Source of the DNA: an uncultured Porphyromonadaceae bacterium
GTDB taxonomy: Bacteria > Bacteroidota > Bacteroidia > Bacteroidales > Paludibacteraceae
Reading direction: 5' to 3'
Length of the DNA stretch: 64,000 nucleotides
Assembly: GCA_949285425.1 (NCBI GenBank)
Contig: CASEAJ010000109.1
Location: 1-64,000, forward strand
How positions within the stretch are numbered: position 1 is the stretch's first letter; each line of letters starts with the position of its first letter. A program made the position numbers and the translations under genes. Shown one piece after another: positions 15,956 to 24,384 of this stretch. The notes beneath the pieces were generated by a model, which ran no database searches, was not told where the DNA came from, and worked only from the letters and a program-made list of their open reading frames with translations.

Positions 15956-17347
15956 TTATTTCACATAAGTGTGCAGACGGGTGGCAGGTTCGCCTTTGCC
16001 GGTTTCAAGCATCACAATGTAGCTGCCGGCAGGCAACTCTATCTCTACACTGCCGACAAAAGTGCGTTCGGTCACCATACGTCCGTCGATTCCGAATATG
16101 CGTGCCTGCAGTTCATCGGCAACAGTTGCCGACAAGTGGAGCTTGCCTTCGCGGCTGTAGTACTTCACTTCCATGCCTTCGGCCGTTTCAACACTCGACG
16201 AGGCCGGACGTTCGCCAAGCCACGCAGTCATGGTGTTGAGGTCGATAGAGAGGGTGTTCATGCCCGCATTTTCCTCGCTTACGGTGAACTTGTTGTCCGG
16301 ATGAGAACCGTTGAAGTAGCTTTCCACATATTCCACCGGATATTCCTGTCCGGGAGCAAGTTCTTGTCCGCCCACCAAAGGCATGTAAGCATACATGTAC
16401 GAGCCACGACGCTTCTGGAACTTCAGTTCGCCCGCCGTTATCATGCCACCCCAGGAGTAAATGCCTTCGGAAACGGCATTCAGCTGGATGGGAGTCTTGT
16501 TGTCGGTGGGGAAACCGCAAGGCAAGGCATTTCCGCAGGCAAAGATGGCACGGGGCATGATATCGTCAGGGTCTACGATATTCGCTTCGAACTTCACCAC
16601 TTCGATGGTGACGTTCACCATGTCCACCTTGATTTCGTAGTACCCATCGCCGCTACGGTCGGAAGGAATGGACCACTTGTTGTCATCGCCGTTGAGGCGC
16701 ATTTTCATCGGCTTGTTCAGCGCGCTGAGCAAGCTCACGTTGCCGGTAGCATCGGGGTGGTAGTTTTCGCCCCAGCCACGTCCGCGCAGCAACTTGATAT
16801 TGCCTCCTTCGCTGCCCAGCTCGTTATAGCGCAAGTCGCCTTTGTACCAGAAAATGGAAGCGTTGGCCGGATCCTGCTGGAGCTGGATAGCATCCTGAGC
16901 CTCCCAATTCATGCCCAGGTTGACCGGTCCTCCGTGAATGTAGAGCCGTCCGGTAGGCAGGATGATTTGTTCGGCCTTGATGCTGGGAGCAGCACCGTCG
17001 CCCGGAACATAAAGGGTTACCTTGAAGAAGTCGTTTTCACCGGCATAACGCACGCGCAGACCGGGATCATCTTCTCCGGCTACCTTCAGGGTGATGGAGT
17101 CGCCTACAGGGTCATTGTCGCCACACTCGTGCACGTAAGTTGTCGTTCCATCCGACACCTTGAACGATTGTGTGGTAAGACGGCCTCCATAGACAAATTC
17201 CGTTCCTTCTTCATCTGCCTGCGTAAAGACTACAGGTATTTCCAGTTCTTCCGGATCGCCCACCAGTGTCCATTCGGCACGCAGATTCCATGACACCATG
17301 CCTAACAACAAGGCAAGAAGAGCTATTTTGCTATTCATTCTTTTCAT
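15956..17347 (-). CDS. SusE/SusF-like glycan-binding protein with T9SS tail
   Basis: The 463-aa protein has a signal peptide ending near residue 24 (MVSWNLRA) without lipobox. The N-terminal part (25-130) is a divergent beta domain. The middle (about 130-260, RLYIHGGPVNLGMNWEAQ, FWYKGDLRYNE) and C-terminal (about 265-385, AIFACGNALPCGFPTDN, YSWGGMITAGELKFQKRRGS) modules are SusE/F-type. The tail (ARIFGIDGRMVTE, PAGSYIVMLETGKG) resembles a T9SS sorting domain. The start at 17347 is followed by a second ATG at 17338 that would also leave a complete signal peptide. The gene is 14 bp from the GH31 stop, so the two are probably co-transcribed and the protein may hold the GH31 substrate or another part of the PUL glycan at the surface. 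Confidence 0.82.
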   Translation of the reverse strand: MKRMNSKIALLALLLGMVSWNLRAEWTLVGDPEELEIPVVFTQADEEGTEFVYGGRLTTQSFKVSDGTTTYVHECGDNDPVGDSITLKVAGEDDPGLRVRYAGENDFFKVTLYVPGDGAAPSIKAEQIILPTGRLYIHGGPVNLGMNWEAQDAIQLQQDPANASIFWYKGDLRYNELGSEGGNIKLLRGRGWGENYHPDATGNVSLLSALNKPMKMRLNGDDNKWSIPSDRSGDGYYEIKVDMVNVTIEVVKFEANIVDPDDIMPRAIFACGNALPCGFPTDNKTPIQLNAVSEGIYSWGGMITAGELKFQKRRGSYMYAYMPLVGGQELAPGQEYPVEYVESYFNGSHPDNKFTVSEENAGMNTLSIDLNTMTAWLGERPASSSVETAEGMEVKYYSREGKLHLSATVADELQARIFGIDGRMVTERTFVGSVEIELPAGSYIVMLETGKGEPATRLHTYVK

Positions 17348-17361
17348 ATCCTTTTTCCTCC

Positions 17362-19695
17362 TTATTCAATTGTTACGGTTATAGTTGAACTGCATGCCGT
17401 TTTCGGCACAGAAACAATCACTTTACGAGCTTCAGCATCGTATTCGGCATTTACTTTCTCGCCATCCACCGTTACGCTGGCCGGAGCTTCGTCACGTGCC
17501 AGGAACTCAATGCGGTAAGCCCGTTCTTCCGGCATGCCTTCAAACGAACCGGTACGCGGAGCTATGGTCAGCGTGGTCTTTGCACCATCCGTTACCTGCG
17601 AAATGAGCGTGCGGGTATAAGCCGTTGCATAGTCGGCGCTGTTGCCTTCATCTTCGTAGAAGTTGAATTCGCCCTTGGCTCCCGGAACAACCTGCAAAGT
17701 GAGCGTTTCGGGACGAACCTTCAGGTGCATCATGCCTTCCGGATAGAGCGGGATAATGGCTCCTTCACGATAATAATAAGGAATCAGCTCCCGGCCTTCA
17801 AACGTACGGGTCTGCACCGATCCGCCTTCAACCGTTTCGCCGGTCATCACTTCATACCACTTGCCTTCGGGGAACCAGATTTCCTTTTCGCTCACATTAC
17901 TTCCATTGTCCGAAGCCGTGATGGGAGCAGCCAGCATGTCGTTGCCGAACATGTACTGCCCTTCATACAAGTAGGCTTCATCCCGTTCGGGATATTCATA
18001 ATACATCGGACGGCACATGCCGATGCCGGTGTCGTATGATTCACGGGCCATCGTATAAATATAAGGTACAAGCGTATAGCGCAAGCGGATGGCATCGCGC
18101 ATCTGTTCAAAGTTGGGGAACATCCAAATGCGGCGTTCGATGTGCGAAGCCGAAGTGGCATGCGTGCGGAGTATCGGCGAGAACACACCGTATTGTATCC
18201 AGCGCAAATACAGTTCCGGGTCGTTGTCGCCGGCCTGGTTGTGTCCGCCAATGTCGTGGCTCCAGTATCCGTAGCCTACGTTGGAAGCCGTGGCAGTGAA
18301 ATAGGGCTGGAATGCCAACGAGCCGAACGTCACTTCCGAGTCGCCCGAGAAACCGATAGGATAACGGTGGTTGCCCAAACCTCCCCAGCGGTGGAAAATG
18401 AACGGACGGTCCTTGCCCTGCTGCACCTTATCATTGAAAAACACATGGTTGAGCCAGAACGTATTGCCCAGGTTCTTTTCGTTGCGGGCAATCTTCCATT
18501 GCTGCCAGTCGAGCCACCAGAAGTCTACACCCATATCTTCATTCTGACGCAACACGTTTTCAAAAAACGCCTGGTAGAAATCCTTATTTTCAATGTTCCA
18601 AAGAATGGTCTGGTCCGCCTGATTTACCAGACTGTCGGCATTCATTTTATAGCCGCGTGCTTTGAGGTCATCCCTCAATGCCCGATAATCGTCCTCACCC
18701 GGATAGACCCCATCGGCCGGATGCAGGTTGAGCGTGGTGTTGAGATTCTGATCGTGTACCCATTTGATAAACTCGGCCGGATTAGGGAAAAGTTCCTTGT
18801 TCCAGCTCCAACCGGTCCATGTATTCGTGGTCGTGCTGCCGGTAGCTGCACGGTGCCAGTCCATGTCGACCACCAGCACGTCCATCGGTATTTCACGGGT
18901 TTGTATTTCGTTGACAATATCCTTGAAATCCTGTTCGCTGTAACGCTGATATTTTGAATACCAATAACCGAACACATAGAGCGGCGGCAAAGGCATTTTA
19001 CCCGAAATCTTCGTAAAGTCGGCCAACGCACGCTTGTAGTCGTGTCCGTAACCCATGAAATAGAGGTCGATGGAGTTGGGGTCCTTGCGCTGTGCCACCC
19101 AGTCGAAACCCAGGCCGTTGGTTTCGGCCTCTCCGTCGAACATGAGGCTCAAGCTGCCATCTTTGCGGGGCGCCTTCTCGTCAATCACCGCCCATCCGCT
19201 GCGCGACACCAGACCGTCTTCCAGCCAGTCGCGCACATCACCCTCGGCCTGGTCAAGCGTACGGGTGGTTCCTTTCAGGTTGTACGGGTCTTTCTTGCCC
19301 GGATACCACACAATCTGCTCGCCGTTCATCTCCATCGTAATGCTAAGGTTCGGGTTGCAGCGGTCATCGTTGTACAAAGGAGTTCCCTTCTTGTAGCGCA
19401 ACTCCAGCTTTTCGGTCTTGATGACCAGTTCTTCGCCTTCGTCCGTTTTCGTGAACTTCGGCACTTCCAGGTTACGGTTGATAACCACAAACGAAGCACG
19501 GTCTTCAAACTGTTGTTTTTCGCTATACTCAATGCGAATCATTTCGGGCGTAAGCACCGTAAAGCGGGCATTGCCCGAAGTTACCACGGCTGCCGGGTTG
19601 GCTACCGGATTGTTCTGTTCCGACGCCTGTGCCGGAAACCATGCAGCCGCGCATAAACAGCACGCCGCAAACAATAGTCTTTTTTTCAAATTCAT
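17362..19695 (-). CDS. GH31 glycoside hydrolase
   Basis: GH31 retaining alpha-glycosidase with signal peptide. An in-frame ATG at 19719 exists, but the ATG at 19695 (MNLKKRLLFAACCLCAAAWF) gives a normal signal peptide, so the protein is taken as 777 aa. Domain order fits the family: N-terminal beta-sandwich (to about 210), TIM barrel (about 235-580), then proximal and distal beta domains. The nucleophile is Asp396 in FWWLDWQQW and the acid/base is Asp452 in GFSGDSEVTFG. VVDMDWH and GWSWNKELFP are further barrel landmarks. There is no lipobox and no T9SS tail, so it is probably periplasmic. GH31 covers alpha-glucosidase, alpha-xylosidase, alpha-galactosidase and transglycosylase activities; the sequence alone does not decide. 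It shares the transcript with the SusE/F-like genes. Confidence 0.92.
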   Translation of the reverse strand: MNLKKRLLFAACCLCAAAWFPAQASEQNNPVANPAAVVTSGNARFTVLTPEMIRIEYSEKQQFEDRASFVVINRNLEVPKFTKTDEGEELVIKTEKLELRYKKGTPLYNDDRCNPNLSITMEMNGEQIVWYPGKKDPYNLKGTTRTLDQAEGDVRDWLEDGLVSRSGWAVIDEKAPRKDGSLSLMFDGEAETNGLGFDWVAQRKDPNSIDLYFMGYGHDYKRALADFTKISGKMPLPPLYVFGYWYSKYQRYSEQDFKDIVNEIQTREIPMDVLVVDMDWHRAATGSTTTNTWTGWSWNKELFPNPAEFIKWVHDQNLNTTLNLHPADGVYPGEDDYRALRDDLKARGYKMNADSLVNQADQTILWNIENKDFYQAFFENVLRQNEDMGVDFWWLDWQQWKIARNEKNLGNTFWLNHVFFNDKVQQGKDRPFIFHRWGGLGNHRYPIGFSGDSEVTFGSLAFQPYFTATASNVGYGYWSHDIGGHNQAGDNDPELYLRWIQYGVFSPILRTHATSASHIERRIWMFPNFEQMRDAIRLRYTLVPYIYTMARESYDTGIGMCRPMYYEYPERDEAYLYEGQYMFGNDMLAAPITASDNGSNVSEKEIWFPEGKWYEVMTGETVEGGSVQTRTFEGRELIPYYYREGAIIPLYPEGMMHLKVRPETLTLQVVPGAKGEFNFYEDEGNSADYATAYTRTLISQVTDGAKTTLTIAPRTGSFEGMPEERAYRIEFLARDEAPASVTVDGEKVNAEYDAEARKVIVSVPKTACSSTITVTIE

Positions 19696-19832
19696 ACTTT
19701 TTCCTTTATCTGTAAGCAACAGTCGCAGGTATTACGACTGTATGGTTTTATAATTGTTTCACTCTGTTTTTCCAATGCATATACCTTTATTCTTTCGTCG
19801 TTCCGGCTCTCACCTCCTTCCTTTTTTATGCG

Positions 19833-22721
19833 TTATCTGTTCCTTTGCCTGACCATAATTTTCTCCCTGAATGTCTGACCACCCTCGGCCGACAGTTCGA
19901 CGACATACATTCCTGCCACAGGTACATCAAAAGCTGTCTGTCCGATAAATGTCTCCACACGGCAAAGTTGCCCGTTGAGCGCATAAACCCGAAGCATCTG
20001 CTGCATACCCGACACCCCACGTATTTCAACCCGGTTATCCTTCACGGACACAAGCGGACTATATTCATTTGCCTCACACCCCGAAGCAGGCAAACCCACG
20101 GAAAACGTCTGTACCGGAGCAAACGGTCCTCCAAAATAGGAGCCATCTATCACTTGCACCGTCCACTCGTAAGTGCCGGCGGGCAAACCGTACACCGAAT
20201 ACTCCGTATTGGTGAACACATTGCCTTCTCGTCCGCCCACCTTGCGCCAACCGGTTTCGATACTGGCCATCGGATTGTACAACCACCGGCCCGTCGTCAC
20301 GTTTCTGAGCGACAGATTATAGGTGAGACCGGGTTTTCCAAACAACGAAGACGGCACATTCCAACTGAAACGCATGACCGTCGGTTCGTCAGACACAAGC
20401 GTGGCTTCAAGGCCGACCGGAGCCGGAAGAGCATCCGCTACCGGAGCGGTCGTATTTCGCACCCAACCGGCGACACGACGGCCTATGCTGCCAAAACCAC
20501 ATTCCAACAGGTCCGGACGACCATCATTGTCGAGGTCGGCTATGCGATAACCCTGTTCGGAAACACCGGGTATGTCACCATCCAACGTTGCCTTCAAGAA
20601 TGTAAAATCAGCAGGGGCTTCCCCCAGGTAGAGTGTTGTCACCTGTTTGCCGGAAACCTCATCCCAGCCGCCGGAAATGAAATCGAGCTTGCCATCACCG
20701 TTCCAGTCGACCCAGGCCGTGCCGTTGCCGAAATGCTTGACACGCGCAATTTCCGTAACGAACATTTCCTGCAACTTGTTGCCGGCCATGTTCTTATACA
20801 CACGGTTGACCCGGTCATTGTTTTCGCCCGAACAAAGGAAACCATCTCCGTTGTGCAGCAGGTCCATATAGCCATCGCCATCCACATCGGCCCATGAAGC
20901 TGTTCCGTTCGACTTGGCAAAAGCAAGTCCTATGTCATTCATGTCAAGTTCCTTGAAATAGGGTGCCGATGCCGCTCCTGCACCCGGCTTTCCCTCATAA
21001 TCGGTTCCGTAATGCATCACAGGCCAACCGTCCACCCACGTGATTTCGCCCAACATCAGCGGCCGGCGGGTGGCTCCTCCCGGCAAATAGGGTTCACTGA
21101 CGTCAATGGCATGATACAACATGAAATAGCGGCCTTTGTCGTCCTGAACAATTTCCGCATTGTGACCCGGACCGACCCAACCCACATTGCGGTCGCCGGT
21201 GAGAAACGGAGTACCGCTGCTACCTTTTGCTATATCGTATATAAAATCAAACATTCCCCCGGTTGCACCTTGGGCATAATACGGGCCTGTAATGTCATCG
21301 GCACGAGCCACATTGACATGATACTGGCTATCGGCTCCTTCACAACAAGTACCTACCGAACCGAAAAAGTAGAATTTACCATCGTGCGGATAAATGTAGG
21401 CCGCTTCGAAATTATTGTTGGCTATTTGGGTCTTGGTCGACCAGTCGGGTGTTTTATAGTCGGACATTTCCACACAGTAAATGCCGTTGAAACTGCCCCA
21501 GAACAAATACTGCTTGTTGTCGGCCACAATGAAAAACGGATCGATGCCATTGGCCACACCGCTTTCGGCCGAATCGAATACTTTTCCCTGATCAATAAAA
21601 GGTCCTTCGGGCGCATCGGCCGTTGCCACCCCAATGCCCGGATTCGGATCGCCCCAAGTGGAAAGACTGTAATACAAATAGTAGCGTCCGTCTGCTCCCT
21701 GCGTAATCTGTGGTGCCCACACCCCAGCATTCGGTGTACCCCAGGTTGGTTTGCCATTCCCGAACGCATCGCCCACATACGTCCAGTTGACAAGGTCTTT
21801 CGACTTGACAATGGGTATCACATGATGCCCATCGGGCCATGTGTTTTCCGTCCCGTAAGCATAGAATGTCCCGTCCCCGGCCCGTATGAAAGTCGGATCT
21901 GCCAAATCGGGTTCAAATACGGGATTTTGAAATTCCGTAACGGTCTTCAAAGTGGTTTTATATGTCATGAACGAGCCGGAACCGTCGTTTATGAACAAGG
22001 CTGAAAACCGTTGGGACTCCCCGTTCAGGTCACAGTCTTTCGATTCGTCAGCGGCATTGACCCATAAGTCGGGGAAACCATCTTTGTTGAAATCGACCAC
22101 CGTGACTTCCGGTTCATTGAAACGGAACGTGGGGAAAAGATCCGGCCGTGCAGTGAAAGAACCGTCCTGATGCTGCAGATAAATGACACAATTGCCGGTT
22201 ACACGGTCTGCGGAGTCCAATGAATAATTGCCGAAAAAGTAATAGTCGGGCAGTCCATCGGCATTGAAATCGGCAAAACCGCACGAAGTGACCTTTTCGG
22301 CATCCAAAACCGGATATTTTTCACGGTCGGCCCACGTGAAATGCCCCGAACCATCATTCAAGAGTATTCCCCTGGAACGGGCATCCGAACCGCTTCCCCA
22401 ACCGGCAAAGATGACATCCAAATCGCCATCTCCATCAATATCCCCGAACTTAATGTTCCCGGCACATCCCAAACGGACAAGACGTTCATCCAACCAAGGC
22501 GTAAAATGACCGTTGCCATCATTCAGGAAAACGCCCCCTTTTTCCACACCGTTTTCCTCGCCGCTGAAAATAATGTCCAGCGTGCCGTTGTCGTCTATAT
22601 CGCCCACGGCAAAGTCACCCTTCCACATGCCATACGGTACCCCGAAATCGGTAAACACATCGCCCAGCACCGAAAAGCTGGTAAAAACAACAATTATGTT
22701 CAGCAACAACGTTTTTTTCAT
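19833..22721 (-). CDS. FG-GAP propeller with a GH43 enzyme nested between blades, T9SS cargo
   Basis: The 962-aa protein has a signal peptide (1-20) and four FG-GAP motifs (DIDDNGTLD, DIDGDGDLD, DFNADGLPD, DFNKDGFPD; about 35-255). A complete GH43 catalytic domain follows (about 264-590), then three more FG-GAP motifs (DVDGDGYMD, DWNGDGKLD, DLDNDGRPD; about 608-770), an FN3-like domain and a T9SS tail (VYALNGQLCRVE, AGMYVVELSAEGG). The GH43 has base Asp275 (LADPTF), Asp394 (GIDPFF) and acid Glu439 (FEAAYIYP), so it should be active. Outside the insert it is close to the 24385-26304 protein. The insert is close to the GH43 lipoprotein at 26443-27597, up to its C-terminal APYF/SPYF. The reading frame is continuous through both junctions. 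The operator-like 22-bp array lies 200-300 bp upstream. Confidence 0.9.
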   Translation of the reverse strand: MKKTLLLNIIVVFTSFSVLGDVFTDFGVPYGMWKGDFAVGDIDDNGTLDIIFSGEENGVEKGGVFLNDGNGHFTPWLDERLVRLGCAGNIKFGDIDGDGDLDVIFAGWGSGSDARSRGILLNDGSGHFTWADREKYPVLDAEKVTSCGFADFNADGLPDYYFFGNYSLDSADRVTGNCVIYLQHQDGSFTARPDLFPTFRFNEPEVTVVDFNKDGFPDLWVNAADESKDCDLNGESQRFSALFINDGSGSFMTYKTTLKTVTEFQNPVFEPDLADPTFIRAGDGTFYAYGTENTWPDGHHVIPIVKSKDLVNWTYVGDAFGNGKPTWGTPNAGVWAPQITQGADGRYYLYYSLSTWGDPNPGIGVATADAPEGPFIDQGKVFDSAESGVANGIDPFFIVADNKQYLFWGSFNGIYCVEMSDYKTPDWSTKTQIANNNFEAAYIYPHDGKFYFFGSVGTCCEGADSQYHVNVARADDITGPYYAQGATGGMFDFIYDIAKGSSGTPFLTGDRNVGWVGPGHNAEIVQDDKGRYFMLYHAIDVSEPYLPGGATRRPLMLGEITWVDGWPVMHYGTDYEGKPGAGAASAPYFKELDMNDIGLAFAKSNGTASWADVDGDGYMDLLHNGDGFLCSGENNDRVNRVYKNMAGNKLQEMFVTEIARVKHFGNGTAWVDWNGDGKLDFISGGWDEVSGKQVTTLYLGEAPADFTFLKATLDGDIPGVSEQGYRIADLDNDGRPDLLECGFGSIGRRVAGWVRNTTAPVADALPAPVGLEATLVSDEPTVMRFSWNVPSSLFGKPGLTYNLSLRNVTTGRWLYNPMASIETGWRKVGGREGNVFTNTEYSVYGLPAGTYEWTVQVIDGSYFGGPFAPVQTFSVGLPASGCEANEYSPLVSVKDNRVEIRGVSGMQQMLRVYALNGQLCRVETFIGQTAFDVPVAGMYVVELSAEGGQTFREKIMVRQRNR

Positions 22722-22912
22722 GATTTATTTATGATGAATATAAACAACTGTCGAGTTGGGAAAATAAGCTCCCTTAGTTCCGCTTTCAAAAGGAGGGATT
22801 CAGAGAGCAGCTAAATAGAATGAAAAATGTTGATTCGTACGGTCAATTAATACATGAACTCCGGATAAAGATGTTATGTCGCTCGCAGCACAATGTTTTC
22901 TTTTCATGCCGT

Positions 22913-22920
22913 CAAAGTTA
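22913..22920 (-). promoter_or_regulatory. -7 promoter element toward the GH43-propeller gene
   Basis: On the minus strand this reads TAACTTTG, matching the Bacteroidota -7 consensus TAnnTTTG. It directs transcription leftwards into the gene that starts at 22721. It is embedded in the 11-bp outer arm TCAAAGTTATC (22912-22922) that borders the 22-bp dyad array, so the array begins where the -33 element would lie. Confidence 0.5.
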
Positions 22921-22926
22921 TCGTCT

Positions 22927-23014
22927 CACATATGTGATACACGTGTATCACGTATGTGGAACACGTGTATCACATACGTGAGACGTTCTTTTCACCTATG
23001 TGAAAAGATAACTT
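22927..23014. repeat. 22-bp dyad array 1 (four units)
   Basis: Four contiguous 22-bp units start at 22927, 22949, 22971 and 22993. Each begins CACnTAyGTG: CACATATGTG, CACGTATGTG, CACATACGTG, CACCTATGTG. In the first two units the second half is a dyad ending ACACGTGTAT, so dyad centres alternate every 11 bp. GTGATACACGTGTATCAC (22934-22951) is a perfect 18-bp palindrome. Outer arms 22912-22922 and 23007-23017 are perfect 11-bp inverted copies. No spacers, so not CRISPR. The 22722-23232 gap has no other supported feature apart from the promoter elements. Confidence 0.85.
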
Positions 23015-23016
23015 TG
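23009..23016 (+). promoter_or_regulatory. Outward-facing -7 promoter element, + strand
   Basis: TAACTTTG on the plus strand is the mirror image of the element at 22913-22920, on the other side of the dyad array. It would start a rightward transcript running toward and possibly antisense to the 3' end of the GH43 gene at 23233. No convincing protein gene lies downstream, so a small RNA is possible. Confidence 0.35.
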
Positions 23017-23232
23017 AAAGCATAAACACACGACATCATGCAGACGGACCGATGCATCTCCCTTTTCCATGAACTTGTTTCCACCCATACGTCAGACTTC
23101 AAGAGACTTCTCTCTGCCCGTATTCACATGAATGTATCACCACAAATCCAATACATTTGTCGTTATATTCCTCAGCCTATCCGACAAAGACCCTTATTCT
23201 TATGCCGAACTCACGTAATCAATTAAGACCCA

Positions 23233-24261
23233 TCAATCGCACACCGTCTGGTCGGTGGTGGTCGGTCCGTTCACTTTCAGAATATCCGGGCCGCCGTTGG
23301 GGTTCGCAACAAACTCATACGTGTCAATGCATAGTTTACGCGGTTGTACGGTCGTAGGAGTGTTGTGTGCATGATACACTATAAGATTGCAGCCCGAGGG
23401 TTTCGTAATGAACGAGTGATGTCCCGTACCAGCCAATTTATCGTTGCCAATGAGTATGGGGTTTCCTTCATAACGTGTCCACGGACCCATGGGGCTGTCA
23501 GAAGTGGCATAACCCACCGCATATTTCGGACTCTGATAGTCATTACCGGAATAAGTCAGATAATACGTACCATTATGTTTCAGCACAAAAGGCCCTTCGT
23601 TGACCCGTGCCTGCACCTGTTCCCAAGGCTGTGCCGTAGCGTCGTTCGCTCCAAGACAATGCGTCAGGGTCTCTTCCTTGATGGAACGCATGTCATCGTT
23701 CAATTGGGCCACCCATATCTCATTCCCATTCGTGAAACGCACATAATACAAGTATTTCTTGCCATCATCGTCAACAAACAGGTGAGTGTCTATCTCGCCG
23801 GCATCATGAAAACAGAACTCCTTGTCCTGACGGAAAGGACCGAGTGGAGAATCACTTTCAGCCATAGAAATGCGTTCATTGGCCGAATAGAACATATAGA
23901 ATTTGCCATCGATGTAATACACTTCAGGAGCCCAGAACCATTTGTCTCCGAACACATCATCCTTGTGCAGGGCATAACCGTCGGTCGCCCCCATGGCCTT
24001 GGTCCATACAGCCATGTTTTTTGACACATACACCTTGATGCCATCGTTCCCCCCCGTACCGTAAAGATAGTACTGCCCGTCATGATACAACACATACGGG
24101 TCGGCACAGTCGGGCACAAGGCCATCCACATTGTTATATACCTTGCTCACTGTAATGGGAGGCGTGTCATCTCCCCCTCCTTCACCACTGTTCGACGTTC
24201 CGTTACAACCCAACAAAGCCAATGGAAGAAGTCCGAATATATATTTCTTGCTCAATTTCAT
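23233..24261 (-). CDS. GH43 glycosidase lipoprotein
   Basis: GH43 enzyme of 342 aa with lipobox LALLGC (lipidated Cys19) when read from the ATG at 24261; an in-frame ATG at 24324 would put an extra 21 residues in front of the signal peptide and is unlikely. Catalytic residues: Asp54 (CADPYVL), Asp158 (GEIDTHLF) and Glu222 (NEGPFVLK), with GTGHHSF. After the signal it has a short Gly/Ser/Asp-rich linker and ends right after the catalytic domain. Its catalytic domain is nearly the same as that of the T9SS-tailed enzyme at 13052-14296, so the pair probably act on the same linkage from different anchors. Transcribed with the FG-GAP gene upstream. Confidence 0.9.
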   Translation of the reverse strand: MKLSKKYIFGLLPLALLGCNGTSNSGEGGGDDTPPITVSKVYNNVDGLVPDCADPYVLYHDGQYYLYGTGGNDGIKVYVSKNMAVWTKAMGATDGYALHKDDVFGDKWFWAPEVYYIDGKFYMFYSANERISMAESDSPLGPFRQDKEFCFHDAGEIDTHLFVDDDGKKYLYYVRFTNGNEIWVAQLNDDMRSIKEETLTHCLGANDATAQPWEQVQARVNEGPFVLKHNGTYYLTYSGNDYQSPKYAVGYATSDSPMGPWTRYEGNPILIGNDKLAGTGHHSFITKPSGCNLIVYHAHNTPTTVQPRKLCIDTYEFVANPNGGPDILKVNGPTTTDQTVCD

Positions 24262-24277
24262 ACTTAGCATGAATAAA

Positions 24278-24360
24278 GAAGTCAGAAGCCGGAAAACGGA
24301 AGTCAGGTATAGTTTCTTCAACAAATACCCATCATTTCCTGTTTCCTGACTTCCGACTTC
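24278..24360. repeat. Heptad-period inverted repeat
   Basis: Left arm 24278-24305: GAAGTCA/GAAGCCG/GAAAACG/GAAGTCA. Right arm 24333-24360: CATTTCC/TGTTTCC/TGACTTC/CGACTTC. Both have a 7-bp period and are inverted relative to each other. The element fills the gap between the FG-GAP stop (24385) and the GH43 start (24261). Confidence 0.75.
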
Positions 24361-24384
24361 AAGTTTATTTATCCTTTACAATAA

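Noticed and set aside
22927-23014. CRISPR array
   Set aside because: The 22-bp units follow each other without spacers, are themselves palindromic and have no cas gene nearby. The same holds for the arrays at 34201 and 48573.
23038-23226. 62-codon open frame downstream of the outward promoter
   Set aside because: No recognisable features and irregular composition. A non-coding transcript is at least as likely, so no protein gene is claimed.
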